A stretch of 64,000 bases of DNA, from contig CAMGYJ010000009.1 in assembly GCA_946122785.1 (NCBI GenBank), forward strand, positions 11,438,937-11,502,936, read 5' to 3'. A program made the translations under genes and the position numbers. The DNA is from Linum tenue. Its lineage: Eukaryota; Streptophyta; Magnoliopsida; Malpighiales; Linaceae. Shown here in pieces: positions 45,797 to 58,771 of this stretch. The first letter of the stretch is position 1; the number at the start of each line of letters is the position of its first letter. The notes beneath the pieces are model-generated. The model was not told the DNA's origin. It did not search any database and worked only from the letters and a program-made list of their open reading frames with translations.

Positions 45797-48486
45797 TCAC
45801 TTCCTATAAGGGTGGTGTCTTCCTCCTGCCACAGAACCTCCACCGCTGCTGCCTCCATATGCCTTCCCACTGCCATATCCACTACTACCACCACTACCAC
45901 CACTGCTGCCATATCCTCTACCTCCGTCGCCAGTTCGTTCGTACCCTTTCCCCACACCATAGCCAGCTGCCGCACCATATGGGAAGGCTGAACCGCCACC
46001 ACCTCCATACATGCCATTACCATACATCATAAAGTTGTTCAGCCCAAATCCATAGCCATATCCACCATATGCACCATAGAACCCGGCGGCACTCCCTGGA
46101 TAGCCTGCTCCATAACCGGCTCCAAAACCATTGAATCCGGAATAACCGCCATAGCCACCACCACCACCACCACCGCCATATGCTCCTCTGCCCATTTTGC
46201 CACTGTTCCGACTTCCAGAACCATGAACGGGCCCATACCCACTTGCCTCATTGTTGAATCCTCCACCATAAGACTTTGGGCCGCTGCCATAATCACCACC
46301 ACCGAATCTTCTAGGTTCAGCCTTCTTTATCTCCACCTGAATAAAAATGGAGACCAGAAGTTGCAACTTGTTAGTAGTTTGTAAAAATGCAGAGTAGGAG
46401 AAAGGGTTACATAGCTGGCCTGAATGGTACACAGAAATATCAGTTTCAATAAGATTATAATTTACCTCTTTCCCTCCAAGCTCGTGGTTCCTACCCTCTG
46501 AAAAGATCCGTTCGACTGAATCTTCACTGTCAAAGGTGACAAACCCAAATCCCCTTGAACGTCCAGTTTTATGATCCAACATGATCTGATACTCGGTGAT
46601 GACCCCGTAGAACGAGAAGTACTCCTTTAACTCATCTAGGATAAAAATAAAAAGATGCAGCATCAGACAATATACTTGACAAGTCAGGAACTAGAGATGA
46701 AAACAAATTATGGGTTCAACGTGGCTACCTTCGGTTAAAGAAGGAGGTAGTCCACCTACAAAAATTTTCTTAACTCTCATCCCTTTGAAGTCCATATCCT
46801 CCCTTGGAACTGTCTTCTTCACCTCCACCTAACACAAATAAAGCACCAGCAGAGTAAGTACCAGGCACCGCGAATTGCATTCTACACAACTTCAAAAACA
46901 TCAGAAATTAGTGCAACTTACCGCTCTGCCATCTACAATATGGTCTCTCTCCAAGACTCTATCGGCAACCACTGGGTCAGCAAAGGTTACAAACCCGAAC
47001 CCCCGTGGCCTTCCTGACAGTCTATCCAACATTATGACAGCATCCGAGATTTCTCCAAACTTGCAGAAGTAATTAGTGAAGGTCTCTGAAAAACAAGTCA
47101 ACACATAGCAGGAGACCACTTGAGTGAAAGATGGAAAAGTACAACAGAGATAAACAACTGAAAGCACAGACTGAGCGCAAACATGGGAGGGGAAAATGAA
47201 TGTGAAAGAGCTAACTCGGCATTATCACACCAACAAATAGACAATCAAGAGATTTCACAGACCACCGGACAGCAACTTTTGGTCCATCAGATGTACAGAA
47301 TCAGCTACAATCTTGGAATTTATAACTACCAGCTGCTAATTAATTAAAAAGTCATTCATTCTAAAATCTAATGTCCTCCATTTGGCAAGATAAACTGTAA
47401 ACTGGAGAGGGGGAAAAGGAGAATCAGCTTTTTCCAAATCATGGAACTTATTGTTCTCGCCCAATTAAATTCATCAATCAGCTTCAGTGTAACAGGAATA
47501 GATGGGAAAAGAAACAGTATAAATTGGCAAGTCATTTACTTGTATGCATACTTGTAACAATATCCTCATCCATCTTAAAAATCGAAATCAAAGAATAAAG
47601 TATCAGCAGCATAATTTCCAGGCCACGTGTCAGATTAATAGCTATACGTAACGCCAACATAGGAGACTAATTCACCACAGTATTTAAATCAGACAATTGC
47701 TTAACCCAGTGAACCACATATGCCACAGAAAATTGGCTAACAATTTCCAATTCAGTGAAGTTCAAAGCTGATTTCTCCACCAGTTCTAAGGATGAACCAT
47801 TCCTCACTAGAACTAACAGTCAAAACTCAAAACGCACAGCAAACACCAAACGTTCATTTTCCAAAGTAGCATAATAGATTATGCCAACAGGAGGCAACGA
47901 AAGTGCATAGCTTCCAAATAAGAACTAAGCCATAGTGAGAAAGAAGAACAGAAGGGAAGTAGGCCATACCTTCAGTAGTATCCCAAGAGAGTCCTCCAAC
48001 AAAGAGTTTTCTACCAACAATAACAAAAAAAAAACAACCCAAATTATTTCCTATAAAATTTCCTCTCTATCCATTTCCACCAGGCCATTGCAGCCTCTTG
48101 GAAAAACAAAGAACAACAAAAGCCTTCTAAAACAACCAATTCCCTATCTTTCCTTGATTTTTTACACATGCATTCTATAAGACTATAACTAAGAAGCTAT
48201 CTACTATGACTAAACCAACCAACTAACTAACTAACCCAGGAGCTGATGAAGAAGAAGAGGACTGGTGACTGTGATTAATCATCCTCCCACCATTTCCAGC
48301 TCCAGTTTCTTCCTCTTGTCTTTTATCCCGCCTTCCCTGCTGCTGCGGCTGTTGCTCTTGTTGTTGCTGCTGCTGAGGTATCTCTTCGTAATCTTCATAA
48401 TAATCATGTTCTTCCTCATCGACATTGAAAGCCAGAACATTTCCTTGGTCGAAATCCCTTTCATTTTGTGAGTAATCGTAATCCAT
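45797..48486 (-). CDS. hnRNP A/B-like RNA-binding protein (two RRMs, Gly-rich tail)
   Basis: Binds RNA, probably in pre-mRNA processing or mRNA fate in nucleus and cytoplasm. Minus-strand exons: 48486-48236, 48010-47970, 47085-46922, 46828-46729, 46635-46466, 46336-45797, giving 421 residues. An acidic, Gln-rich N-terminal region (residues 1-84, with a run of six Gln) is followed by RRM1 (KLFVGGLSWDTTE ... RGFGFVTF) and RRM2 (KIFVGGLPPSLTE ... RGFGFVTF); both RNP1 motifs are complete. The last 180 residues are Gly/Tyr/Ser-rich low-complexity sequence, a type often linked to condensate formation. The start was chosen as the ATG giving MDYDYSQNERDFD. Intron 2 is long (884 nt). It closely resembles plant RNP1/DAZAP1-like proteins. 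Confidence 0.93.
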
Positions 48487-49149
48487 GCTTAAAAATAACT
48501 CAAAACCTCCACACCAATTCCAATTGAGCAACAAAAAAAAAAGTACCCAGAACCCTAGAATCAGCCGAAAGCGAGAGAATTCGGGTATAATTCAATCTGC
48601 CCACCCAGGTCTATCGTTTTCAGGATGACAGCCCATTGATGAACCAAAAAAAGACTGAAAGCCGGAAACTTTTCAAGCTAAGACGGGAAGTAAAAGAGAT
48701 AGCGGCGCCGGCGATTGAAAACGGCGATCTGGAGAGGACGGATGAGGATCGAAGAGGGTTTGTGTTGTGTGATGGACTCTCGTTGTCGATCTGCTTTGTG
48801 AGCCTTCTCCTGAGAAACGAAAAAACAAAACTTGGACCACATTCGGGTCGGTCATGCCCGAACCGAATTCAATTCATCTAAACCGGAGGCCCGAATAAAT
48901 CTTAAGCCAAGCCCACCAGCAACTGATCGAGCCCAGTTGGGCCTTCTTCAAGCTAAGGGCTCTTCTTCGTCTTCCTTCTCATCCCGGCGAGCCGGCGACT
49001 GCTGTAGCTGCCGCCTATCCCATATCCCTCTTCTAACCCCCAATCTTCTCCGGCGACGACGACGAGAACAACCCAGATTTCCGATTCCGGCTCCCCTCTC
49101 TCCTACGCTCGCATTAGCACCGGCGTCCATAATCCCACGATCTACCGGG
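48487..49149. promoter_or_regulatory. Divergent promoter between hnRNP-like and IMP1 genes
   Basis: Only 663 bp separate two start codons facing away from each other. No convincing TATA box was seen for either gene, which suits broadly expressed genes. Open frames in the region, including one in frame with IMP1 from 48832, are probably leader sequence. Confidence 0.6.
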
Positions 49150-49954
49150 ATGTGGAGCATCATCAGAGAGGCATTCGACAAAACACTGCTGGTTGCAAAA
49201 GCATACGGCATCCTCCATATCACTAATTCCTACCTCTGTACAGTTGCACTTGTAAGTTTTTTTCTTCTTTTCTCCTCCACTAATCCTTAATTCCACTGCC
49301 ATTTTCACAATTTTTCAGTTGCTTGATTGATCCATCGCCATTTGGGGAGATTTGCAATTGCAGGCTTATGGCCCCAGCATGATTCCGGCTATCAACCTCA
49401 CCGGCGATCTCATCCTCGCCGAGAGAATCTCCCCTCGCATCAGGAAGGTGGGCGTTGGGGACATTGTTGTCGTCAGGTCGCCGGTGGTTCCCAGTAGGGT
49501 AGTGACGAAGCGTGTGGTTGGCATGGAAGGAGATCGAGTCACCTACTTGCCCGACCCACACAACAGCGATGAAGTTCGCTCCATTGTGGTAATGATCTCT
49601 TCTCCCCCCCTTGACTAATTACTTTTGAGTGAGTGTGAGTGTATTGATTTCCAAATCAAAACTTCATTGTTCTTGTGTTCGTTCCTTGGGTTTTGATTGT
49701 TCATCAGGTTCCAAGGGGCCATGTCTGGATACAGGGAGATAACATTTACAATTCGAAAGATTCGAGAGATTTTGGCCCAGTTCCTTATGCACTGGTTGAA
49801 GCAAAACTACTTTGGAGGGTATTGTTTCGGATGATCGATGTTCATGTAGTAGTAGTAGTAGTAGTAGTGTACATTTTGATGAGTCTATTTGTTGTTCTGG
49901 TTGCAGGTGTGGCCGCCGAAAGATTTTGGACCAATGCAGCACATAGCCAGATAG
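49150..49954 (+). CDS. IMP1: Mitochondrial inner membrane protease subunit 1 (S26 signal peptidase)
   Basis: Serine-lysine protease that removes inner-membrane sorting signals from proteins facing the mitochondrial intermembrane space. Exons: 49150-49251, 49364-49588, 49708-49818, 49907-49954; 161 residues, usual for IMP1. Catalytic Ser39 lies in GPSMIP and Lys83 in [35 protein letters not shown] and [13 protein letters not shown] are the remaining S26 boxes. The C-terminus is VWPPKDFGP. The hydrophobic N-terminal segment anchors it in the inner membrane. Intron 3 has a GTA microsatellite near 49846-49868. It shares an upstream region with the divergent hnRNP-like gene. Confidence 0.94.
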
Positions 49955-51025
49955 ATCAGGGACTGCTGGCTCTCCTGTCATATGCTGTTGTTTGAAATGG
50001 CAGCAACCCTAAAGAAAGAATGTGGATCAATCCTCCTTTTTCATGACTTTGAGTGAAGCTAGCTGTAAGGAGGTAACAGGGGAGGCAGATTAGAGCAGAG
50101 ATCAATCCTCGATTGGGAAGAGTGTGTTCTGGCTATGTAAATGATGAAAATGAAGCAAACGGCACCCTTTCCACTCAGGGATCGTTTGGTTAATGCATTT
50201 GAGTGATTTTGTACCAAATTTCATTTTTTGTAGACTTTGGAAAAATTCATTGTTTGCTTGTAATTTTTTGAAAATTTGAACGCTTTTTTCTTCAGATTTT
50301 GAGTGTTTGAATCTGTGAGTTTTACGGATTTGTAAATCTCATCTTAAGTGTGGGATCTGGGACATGATCATAAATATACGATGATCATTCACTTTTATAC
50401 CCACATTTAAAATAAAAAATATTTTCGGTTAAGGTTATCAGGAAATTTATATTTCAAAGCTATAAATTTATAACAACAAAATCCATGAACAAGTACAAGT
50501 ACAGCAAATAAACAACAATTTTTTCCAAATCCAAAAAAATTTAAAACTCAGGTTTTAACCAAAATTCTCATTTTCTCAAATCCATAATAATAAAAAAATT
50601 CCAAATACATACTTTTGAGTGCCAAGTTGTGGTGAATCAACTTCAATGATGTATAATGGTCAGCTTAGTTGGCAGTTTCATTCTTAGTATGTCATTAGTT
50701 GAGGTCTTCTCTGGACGACAGTTAATGAGTTGTTTGTAAAATATCACGATTTGATTTTTAGTATGTCATTAGTACAATCGATTGTGCATTTTTTGGTAAC
50801 ATCATCATATGGTAATCGAGTAACATTTTAACTCATATTTTTTTTCAGTACAGGCCTAATGAAAGGTCATGTTTTATTCAACAGTAGAAAATCAATAGAT
50901 GGAGGCATGGAGCCATGGAGGGGTATAGAATTGTTTATAGCATGAGAGGACTGATAGTAATTTGGATGTTGTTGATATGACTTGAATCGGATTATCAGCC
51001 GCTACGACTGGTAATCGGGGCTCCT
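49955..51025. other. 3' region of IMP1 and AT-rich spacer
   Basis: No open frame of interest. A TAGTATGTCATTAGT motif occurs twice (about 50684 and 50759). Nothing else was recognised. Confidence 0.5.
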
Positions 51026-51190
51026 CAGATATAGTGAAACTGGCTCTCCCTCGCCCGTGGACTAGCTAACACACATCGTGTTAGTGAACCACGTAAATCG
51101 TGTGTCTGTGTTCTTTCGATTCTCGCTTTCGTATTCTTGCTTTGTCGATTCCGGCGATTTCCCGATCCGTAGCAGCGCGTTTATAACAGA
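51026..51190. repeat. LTR-like fragment, copy 1
   Basis: TAGTGAAACTGGCTCTCC, GTTAGTGAACCACGTAAA and TCGTATTCTTGC are shared with 51717-51870. The phrase GAACCACGTAAA and nearby TCGATTC resemble the 3' ends of plant Copia LTRs. No internal coding region is attached. Confidence 0.5.
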
Positions 51191-51716
51191 TGTGGTGGTT
51201 TGGCCGTTTGGGTCATTAAATAAAGAACTTATAATTAAGGTGGACGGGTGGCTGTGGCTTAGAAACAATGGTACTGTGGTATTAATAAGACGTGTACAAT
51301 GACTCTTAACTTAATTAATTATTGACGTGATTCCCACAACTCCCATCCAAGGAAACCTTTGCTAATTCATTCAATTCGATTCCAAATGGCTTTAATCTCA
51401 TATATGTGTTTCATAAAGTCTAAAGTCACAACTCATCGACTTCTTTTTATATAAATGAATGCCTCATCAAATCATCAACTTTTGAGTTTTGGCCACCAAA
51501 TAGCTTTTGTACACTATCCCCATAAATTTGATAAGTGGACTAGGGTAGACAAATTTCAAGAAAGATGTCGAATGGATAACTAATATAGTACATGAGTGTC
51601 GTAAATATTGTTGACGTGAGTTGTAACCACTTTTTCTTTACCAGATAGGATTAGGGTCAATCTAGAAAAAGTACTATGAATACTTTTTATACTTATTTAT
51701 AATCTGTATCTCCTAA

Positions 51717-51870
51717 AAGTATAGTGAAACTGACTCTCTCCTGGCCGTGAACTAGCTAACACACATTGTGTTAGTGAACCACGTAAACCGTGTGTCGTGT
51801 GTGTGATTTCGTATTCTTGCATTGTCGAACCCTCCAATTTCCTGATCCACGGATAAACAGTCGTGACAAA
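51717..51870. repeat. LTR-like fragment, copy 2
   Basis: Imperfect direct repeat of 51026-51190 about 690 bp away. The DNA between the copies (51191-51716) is AT-rich and unrecognised. It could be two solo fragments of one LTR family or the edges of a decayed short element. Confidence 0.5.
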
Positions 51871-51923
51871 TATCGAATTTTTATAAGGTGATAGGTACTA
51901 TTTAATGGATTTGAACCTGCAAC

Positions 51924-52925
51924 CAGTGCTGTGAAAACCGAGCCGAGCCGCCAAAACCGCCAACCGGGCACAAAACCGGCTCGGATGAGCTATTTAGCCG
52001 GACTGGTTCTTTGGGGCGGCCGGCGAGCGGCCGAAGCGGTTAACCGCTCGAACCGCTCGAGCCGGTCGTCCGGTTTTTTTAATTCGACCGGTTGATTTAA
52101 TTAAAAAAAAAAATTTGAAAACTAAAGGGGGTCGTGGTTGGGCTGTTCTGCAGAAGCGGAACCCTAATTTAATTTTCATTCTTCTATCTTCTTCGTGGAG
52201 AAGAGGCAGCGCCGCTCCTCCTCGTCGCCTTTCCTCAACGTCGTTCCTCCTCGTCGTTCTTTCCTCCTCGTCGCCATCAACGTCTCTCAACTGCTCCTGC
52301 GGCGATCCCACCGTCTCCCACAGCTACGGTGTCTTTCCACCTTCCCTCTGTCGCTTCCCTCTCCGCTTCCACTGGCCTCCCGCCGGACTTGATCCGACGA
52401 ATCCTTCGTCTAACTTCTCGGCCGGATCCGGCCTCGTCTTCTTGCGGGCTAGAGGTCGGTTTTCCATTTATCAAACTTCAATCCTTGTTGTTAAATTAAA
52501 ATTCCGATTCATGAAGGGTAAAAAACAGCCATGGATTGAATAGGGTTTGATGTATTTTTCTTCTTCTTTTGTTCAAGCCTTCAAGGCTCTTAGTGGATGG
52601 ATCTTTCTGGATCTGAAAGGAGTTTTCATCAATCAATACCTAATTTCCCCCTTTGTCTTTCTCCTTCAGCAAGTAATCGACACAATTAATCCAGAAAAAT
52701 ATCAAAATTATTAACTGGACTTAATTCCCCAATCCTTCATGAATGGTTTAAGAGACTAATTTACTTGTGGTTTACCATAATTAAGAAGTGTCTACTATTA
52801 CAGATGACTGTTTATTAGGTACCGGTTCTCAAACGGTTTTTAAACGGTCTAATGCCGGCTGGACCACTAATGACCGAGCCGTTCACGTTACCGGGTCATA
52901 CTCCGGCTCGGCTTTGACAGCATTG
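51924..52925. mobile_element. Non-autonomous hAT element, 1.0 kb
   Basis: The perfect 8-bp target duplication CCTGCAAC (51916-51923, 52926-52933) flanks ends CAGTGCTGTGAAAACCGAGC and GGCTCGGCTTTGACAGCATTG, inverted repeats with a few mismatches. Subterminal ACCGG/CCGGT and GAACCGCTCGA repeats are present. The interior (about 52115-52540) is GC-rich and open in places, but I see no transposase or known domain. Confidence 0.92.
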
Positions 52926-54457
52926 CCTGCAACTTTCATGTTGGAAGGCTAGTGGTATACCACTAGACCAAACCTTTGTTCGTAATACTAATTTGTTGAA
53001 GTTACATATTTGCCACTCACAAGTCACAATGTCAAGTGGAAAAAATGAGAATTTGGGAGAGAAAATGAGTTTTTTTTATCCCTAGTAGGGGGGTCACAAT
53101 GAGGGGCAGGAGACTCGAGCGATTTGGTGGGCGGCCCGATTCTCATCCCTTCCCCAGAACCGCCAACCAGCAATCTGCATTTCCTTCGCCCTCTCCCTTA
53201 TCTCCTTGCAAGTTTCATCCACCTCCAATCAACCATCATCTTCTTTCTCCATCTTTTGGATAATCGCCTGACAATCCTTCTCGATCAGCATCGGTGTGAA
53301 GTGATGGGCTTCGACAAGGTTCATCGCCCAGAGGAAAGCATTTGCCTCAACCATCATAGGTGACCATGTTGTTCGATTCCGTCGTACCGCCTTCATCTAG
53401 AACCTTCCATTGTTGTCCCGAATAACAAGGTCGAATCCTGATCCACCTTGAGGTAACACAGATGTGTCAACGTTCAACTTATATACTCCTTCCGGCGTCC
53501 TCTCCCATTGATAGTGATGTGTGGGCGTCCTCTTCTTCTTGTCTATATTCCGGATCGCCAAGAATTCCTCCATGTAACACTAGGAACTTGCAATTACTTC
53601 ACGTTCCTCAAATTTTTGGTTATTGAATAAGTGATTGTCGTGTTCCTTCCACATGAACCATAGTCCAATTAGTACATTGCCAATTTGTTCATCCATTGCC
53701 TTATTCAGCAGTTCGCACACCCATTCTTCACACCCCTTCTCTTCATCCATATGAAAAAACTAGCAATGGTACTAGGTCTCTAGAAACGGCTTGCCCAATC
53801 ACTTTCCCTTGAGATGTGCTCATGTGTTTCAACTAGCCCACAAAAAGGGCATTCATCACTCAGCTCAAAGATTCGTCTGCTTAGGTTTACGCCCGTGGGA
53901 AGTATATTGATTCCTTATCTATATACAAAGACTCTCACTTTAGGGGGGTAGTTGTAGTTTTCAAAGCCTCTTCCAGTCCACTGGGACGTAATCCTCCTCA
54001 TTTTCCAGTCTTTCCTGTCTCTGTACATTATATCCTTATCGCACCGAGTATCTCCTTGACTTTTTCTTTCCTCAAGCACATTCATCGGGCCGACCCTTCC
54101 TTGGTATAGGTATCTGGTAGATCCTTTCCCGGTTAGTAGGATTGAAGTTTGACTGGATAATATTACTTCTCCACGACTTAGTAGTCCAATCTATCAGGTG
54201 TGAACCTTGGCATGCATCCCTAATGTGGCTACTGGAGATTGAATCTGATAATCTGGGGCTTCAGGGATCCATCTATCCCACCACACTCTCACATGCTCCC
54301 TATTTCCAATGTGCCACCTTGTCCCTTCTTTAACAAGTAACCGAGCAACATGAATACTTCTCCGGGTATAGCTGGGGTTATTTCCTATTTTGACCTCTAG
54401 GATTCCACAATTCGGGTAATACTTGGCTTTTAGGACTCTTACAACTCGACTATCGGG

Positions 54458-54881
54458 TAGGAATGACAATGGGTCGAATTTGTGGCATAAACCACAAATT
54501 CGTGCCCCGCCATGCTCTCTGAGGTTAAGATCCACTATGCCTCGTGCCCAGCAATGGGTTGGCACTTTTCGATCCAAACATTGCCCCGCTCAGGTCGAAT
54601 AAAATCTGCCCCGCCCCATTTACTGCCTATGACCCTTCAAATGACCTAACATCAGCTATCACAAAACCAACAGAGCAATAAAGCAAGGTTGAGATTCAGT
54701 TTCCCCCATAAACAAAATGGATGAATCTAGAGAAATAATATCTAACCATAAACAAGTAACCTCAATTCTCCACCAACGTCGGCGCCATCGCAACCATGGT
54801 GGATCTCTGTGTGCGCGTGTGTCCCGCTACCTCTATCTCTACATAGATCTTATGTGTTCATCTCCAACTAACCACACAACG

Positions 54882-54912
<31 letters not shown>

Positions 54913-54985
54913 ATTCTAAGCAACTTCTCTTCTTTCTTTCTGTACCTAGAGAACCTAATACTTTCCCGACTAGTGGCGTCGTCGA

Positions 54986-55016
<31 letters not shown>

Positions 55017-56472
55017 AGAAGGAATAGAGGACGTGAGTTGAGTCAGAAATTGAAAAATGGGATTTGAGAGTGGAAGATAAATGAGGTAATTATCATAAAT
55101 GGTCACAAATCTATTTACTTTGTACAAAACGGTCACAATCCTTTAATTTTGCACGTTTCGGTAACACAAGTATTAGCAAATAACAAAATGGTCATTCCGT
55201 CACTTTCCATCCAAAATTCTGTAATTTGATCTAGTCAGCCCTTCACGTCATCAAAATTATTAATAAAAAATTCAATTTGACCAAACCCACTGTGTTAATT
55301 TTGTCCAATTTCTCTTCGTCTACCTCCAACCCAGCACCTGAACCAGCCGGACCCTTTACCTCTCTCTTGCAACTCTTTCTCCGCCACAGCACAACAATCC
55401 TTGTCCGAAAATTCTCACTCTTTTCAAGTTTTGGGGTGTTCATTCTTTTCGCTGCTCGTGAGAAATCAATGGATTCCGTGACTAGGTCGGAAACTACGGC
55501 GGCCACACCGAAGGTTGCTAGCGAGAGAAGCGGGCAACCGGAAGAAGGTTGTTTCCAAGTCGGCCAGTCCAAGCGGCGTCGTTGACGGTAATGCCTGGGT
55601 CTTGAAGAAAGGTCACACTCCCTTTCCTCCACCACAAATCCCTATTCCTCCACCTACTAAAACAAACCCCCAAACTTAGTCTATGGCTCCCCCCATCCAC
55701 TATAAATTTGACATGCTCCAAAAAGAAAGAGATGTGGAATTGGAAGTTGGAAACAGTAAGAATCTGAAGAGTCAGCCCTATCATTGCAAAACAACGTTTC
55801 CAAGAAAGAGACTTTACTGACGATTACATGCTCCCAATCCACAGCGCCTCTGCTGCCGATTCCTCCTTTGCGGCGAGAGAGAGGAGAGGGATACTACAAA
55901 AGGGTCAGGGAAGGCTTGACCGGTTGGTATATATCGATCGTTCGGTTACTTTAGGTTTGGTTAAATTTATTTTTTTTTATCAATAATTTTGATGACGTGG
56001 AGAGCTGACTAGATTTAAACTAACAGAATTTTGGATGGAGAGTGACGGAATGACCGTTTTGTTACTTGCTCAAACGTGTATTACCAAAACGTGCAAATTA
56101 AAGGATTGTGACCAATTTGTACAAAGTGAATAGGTTTGTGACCATTTATGATAATTACCCAAGATAAATGCATAAGGGTTGGGATTGGGATAATAAATGG
56201 TCGGCAGGCTGTAAATTAGGGAATTAAAAAAGGAATGGGAACATGAATCACTAAAAGACTCCCTCTTCCACTTCGTAGTTCGAAGGAAATTAATCGACGG
56301 GGCGGAGTAGGGTGGAACAGAGCGGGTTAGCCTCCAATATTCATATATGCCCTATTTTAAGAGCGGATCAGGTCAAGATCCAACCCGTTCAAGAAAGGAT
56401 CGGATTTTATCCACCCTAATGCAGGTCAGATAGGAAAAAATCAATCGGGGTGTGTTTGGTTTGTCATCCCTA
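54458..56472. mobile_element. Non-autonomous hAT element, 2.0 kb with nested MULE
   Basis: Ends TAGGAATGACAA and TTGTCATCCCTA are inverted repeats (11/12). Flanking 8-mers CTATCGGG (54450-54457) and CTATCAGG (56473-56480) match 7/8. LINE sequence continues on both sides. It contains CT and GAA microsatellites (about 54884-54911, 54989-55020) and a complete Mutator-like element. Confidence 0.88.
55084..56160. mobile_element. Mutator-like element nested in a hAT element
   Basis: Inverted repeats of about 190 bp start RGGTAATTATCATAAATGG. The perfect 10-bp flanking repeat AAGATAAATG (55074-55083, 56161-56170) fits a 9-bp MULE target duplication plus one chance base. The interior (about 55280-55930) has an open frame of 102 codons with no recognised domain. 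It could be captured host sequence. Confidence 0.9.
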
Positions 56473-56672
56473 CTATCAGGTTTTGTCAAGAGGTTCCATA
56501 CATGTTTTCCAATGAGTGCTTCATTAAAATCATATAGATTTTTGAAACCCATCCCACCCTCTGTCTTTGATTTACATAGCTTGTCCCACCCCTTCCAATG
56601 AATACGTCTTTCTTCCTTCTTCCTACCCTACCATAATCTAGATATTGAGCTATGAATCTCCTGTATCACACC

Positions 56673-57269
56673 TAGGGATGGCAATGGGTAGGGTCGGGTG
56701 CGGGTTTACCCTATACCAACTCCTAACCCGCCGGGTAGATCCTTCTAAAATACCCGACCAAATAACCACCGGGTATGAAAATTATATAACCATGCCCTAC
56801 CCACCGGGTAACCACGGGTATTCGGGTGACCATGGGTATGAATCCTAAACTATGAACTTATACACATATATGCACATACATAGTGTTGTCCATTAAAAAT
56901 TCTCAATACTTGTAACTGTTCTACCTTCAACAACCCACACAAATAAAAACAACAAACACATAATAATTGTTCTTGCTTCTACAATCCACACAAACATAAT
57001 AATCGTCTACATCTTTATCATCAATAATGGTAGCTAAACTCAATTTCTCAAGCTAAGCTAAATTTCTCAAGGGAAATTGACCCTTTGGTTAGCGGGGCGG
57101 GTATAACCGGACGGGTACTATCGATTACCATACCCGTACCCTACCCTTTATTTTGAAACCAGGTATTACTCGTACCCGCCCCTTAACCCGTCAAAGCGGG
57201 TAATTACCCTCGTTGACCGGTTACGGTCGGGTAGGGTACCCATGATTACGGGTTGGATTGACATCCCTA
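56673..57269. mobile_element. Non-autonomous hAT element in the LINE
   Basis: Perfect 8-bp target duplication ATCACACC (56665-56672, 57270-57277). Ends are TAGGGATGGCAA and TTGACATCCCTA. Subterminal GGGTA/TACCC repeats flank an AT-rich core. The LINE reverse transcriptase sequence continues across the site once the element is ignored. Confidence 0.93.
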
Positions 57270-58771
57270 ATCACACCTTCCGGTACAAGAAATATAGACA
57301 TGGCGTAGAGTCTCTGAGCCTGTGTTATGGCCTTCATCCGCACCTCTTTCGCCGAACTAGACAACAACTTACTCTTCCACATTTTCATCTTCTTGTGGAC
57401 CTTATCAATAAGTTTAGTAAGAACTGCCTTTTTTACCTGCCAATGTTTGTTGGTAAAGGTGTTTATCATGTTGCATCACTGTTTCCATCCCTAGAATATC
57501 AGTCATCGCTTTTTTCTCGTCCTCATCCACATTCCCATTGAAGGAGAGTTCAAATTTTGTTAAATTAATATGTTGTTTAGAGATATTCTCGTAGAGCTGA
57601 AGAATCATCTTCAAACCTTCCCCTTATGTTTTCTTAGTTTGGAAGAAAAAAGGTTGTCGTCTGCGAAGAAGAGGTGTGAAATGACATGCCCATTGCCCAC
57701 TTTAATCCCCAGCAAGCTTCCCCTTTCCATCACCTTTATTGTTCATGCCGAGAGGCCTTCTGCACAAAGAAGAAAAAGGTAGGGTGATATAGGGTCACCC
57801 TGCCTCACTCCTCTCGATGGCTTAATCAAGGTTGTTTGATGTCCATTCATTAAAGATGAATACATTACTGTTGTAACACACTCCATGATAAGTTTTACCC
57901 ATCTGGCATCATATCCTAGTTTCAACATCATAGCTTCCAGAAAACACCACTCAATCATATGATAAGCTTTTGATATGTCTAGTTTCGCAGCAACATAGCT
58001 TATCTTTCCTTCCGTTCTGATTTTCATGACATGAATGCACTAAAACGCCACTAGTATATTATCTGTGATATTTCTGCCAGGGACAACAACTCTTTGGGTT
58101 TCTGTAATAACCTGCTCTAGAATCCTCTTCATCCGGTTTGCTAAGACCTTAGAGAGGATCTTGTACATAACCCTATAAAGACTAATCGGTCTAAACTCCG
58201 TTGGGGAGTTATGCTTCTTCATTTTGTGGATCAAAACTATCAAGGTGTGGTTTAGCTTTTCTGGAATTATCCCACTAGTTAGACTTCCTTATAGCTCCCT
58301 CGTCGCCACCTCTCTAATACTAGACCAATTCTTATGAATCAACATAGCAAACATTCCGTCTGAACTAGGTACTTTTGTTGGAGCCATATCTTTCAGTGTC
58401 TACCATATTTCCTCATATGTGAAGGGTCTCATCAGTTCTTCATTCATTTGACTCGTAACTTTTGGATCAACTGCATCTAGGACCTCTTCCATATCTCTGA
58501 CTGCTCCTGTTGAGTACAGCTCCCTTAAATATGTTGAAGAGCGAGCTGGATGCAGAGCCGGAATCACCATTAACATATTCGTCGTCGAGCACACCGTAGA
58601 GCCAAGGAAAGGCGACAGATGAAAGATCTTCTGGGGAATTGTGCCTACTTAGCACTGAAGTAGAAGATCGGAGCGGGAGAATGCACTCAACCTAAGGCAG
58701 GTTTTGACAAGTTAGGAATATAGTGTGTTTTTATATGAGTGATTTTTGGTTGAAGAAGAAGAAGGATATGG

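Larger units (their letters stand above)
53072..58600 (-). mobile_element. LINE (L1-type) retrotransposon, broken by later insertions
   Basis: On the minus strand, MNEELMRPFTYEEIW (near 58440) precedes reverse transcriptase motifs: FRPISLYRVMYKILSKVLAN, AAKLDISKAYHMIEW and RGVRQGDPISPYLFLLCAEG. Further on come AITQAQRLYAMSIF (57.3 kb), VLKAKYYPNCGILEVKIG and HIGNREHVRVWWDRW (54.2-54.4 kb), then RNase H-like sequence down to 53100. A T-run at 53072-53080 marks the 3' tail. Stops and frameshifts are frequent, so it is dead. hAT elements at 54458-56472 and 56673-57269 interrupt it. Confidence 0.85.

Noticed and set aside
48832..49149. In-frame extension of IMP1 by about 100 residues.
   Set aside because: Composition is leader-like (Ser/Arg/Pro-rich). 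The product from ATG 49150 already has the usual IMP1 length. Kept only as a possibility in the divergent-promoter finding.
52115..52543. 142-codon frame in the hAT element at 51924-52925.
   Set aside because: Low-complexity Ser/Arg/Pro composition with no domain. It most likely derives from the untranslated leader of an ancestral transposase gene.
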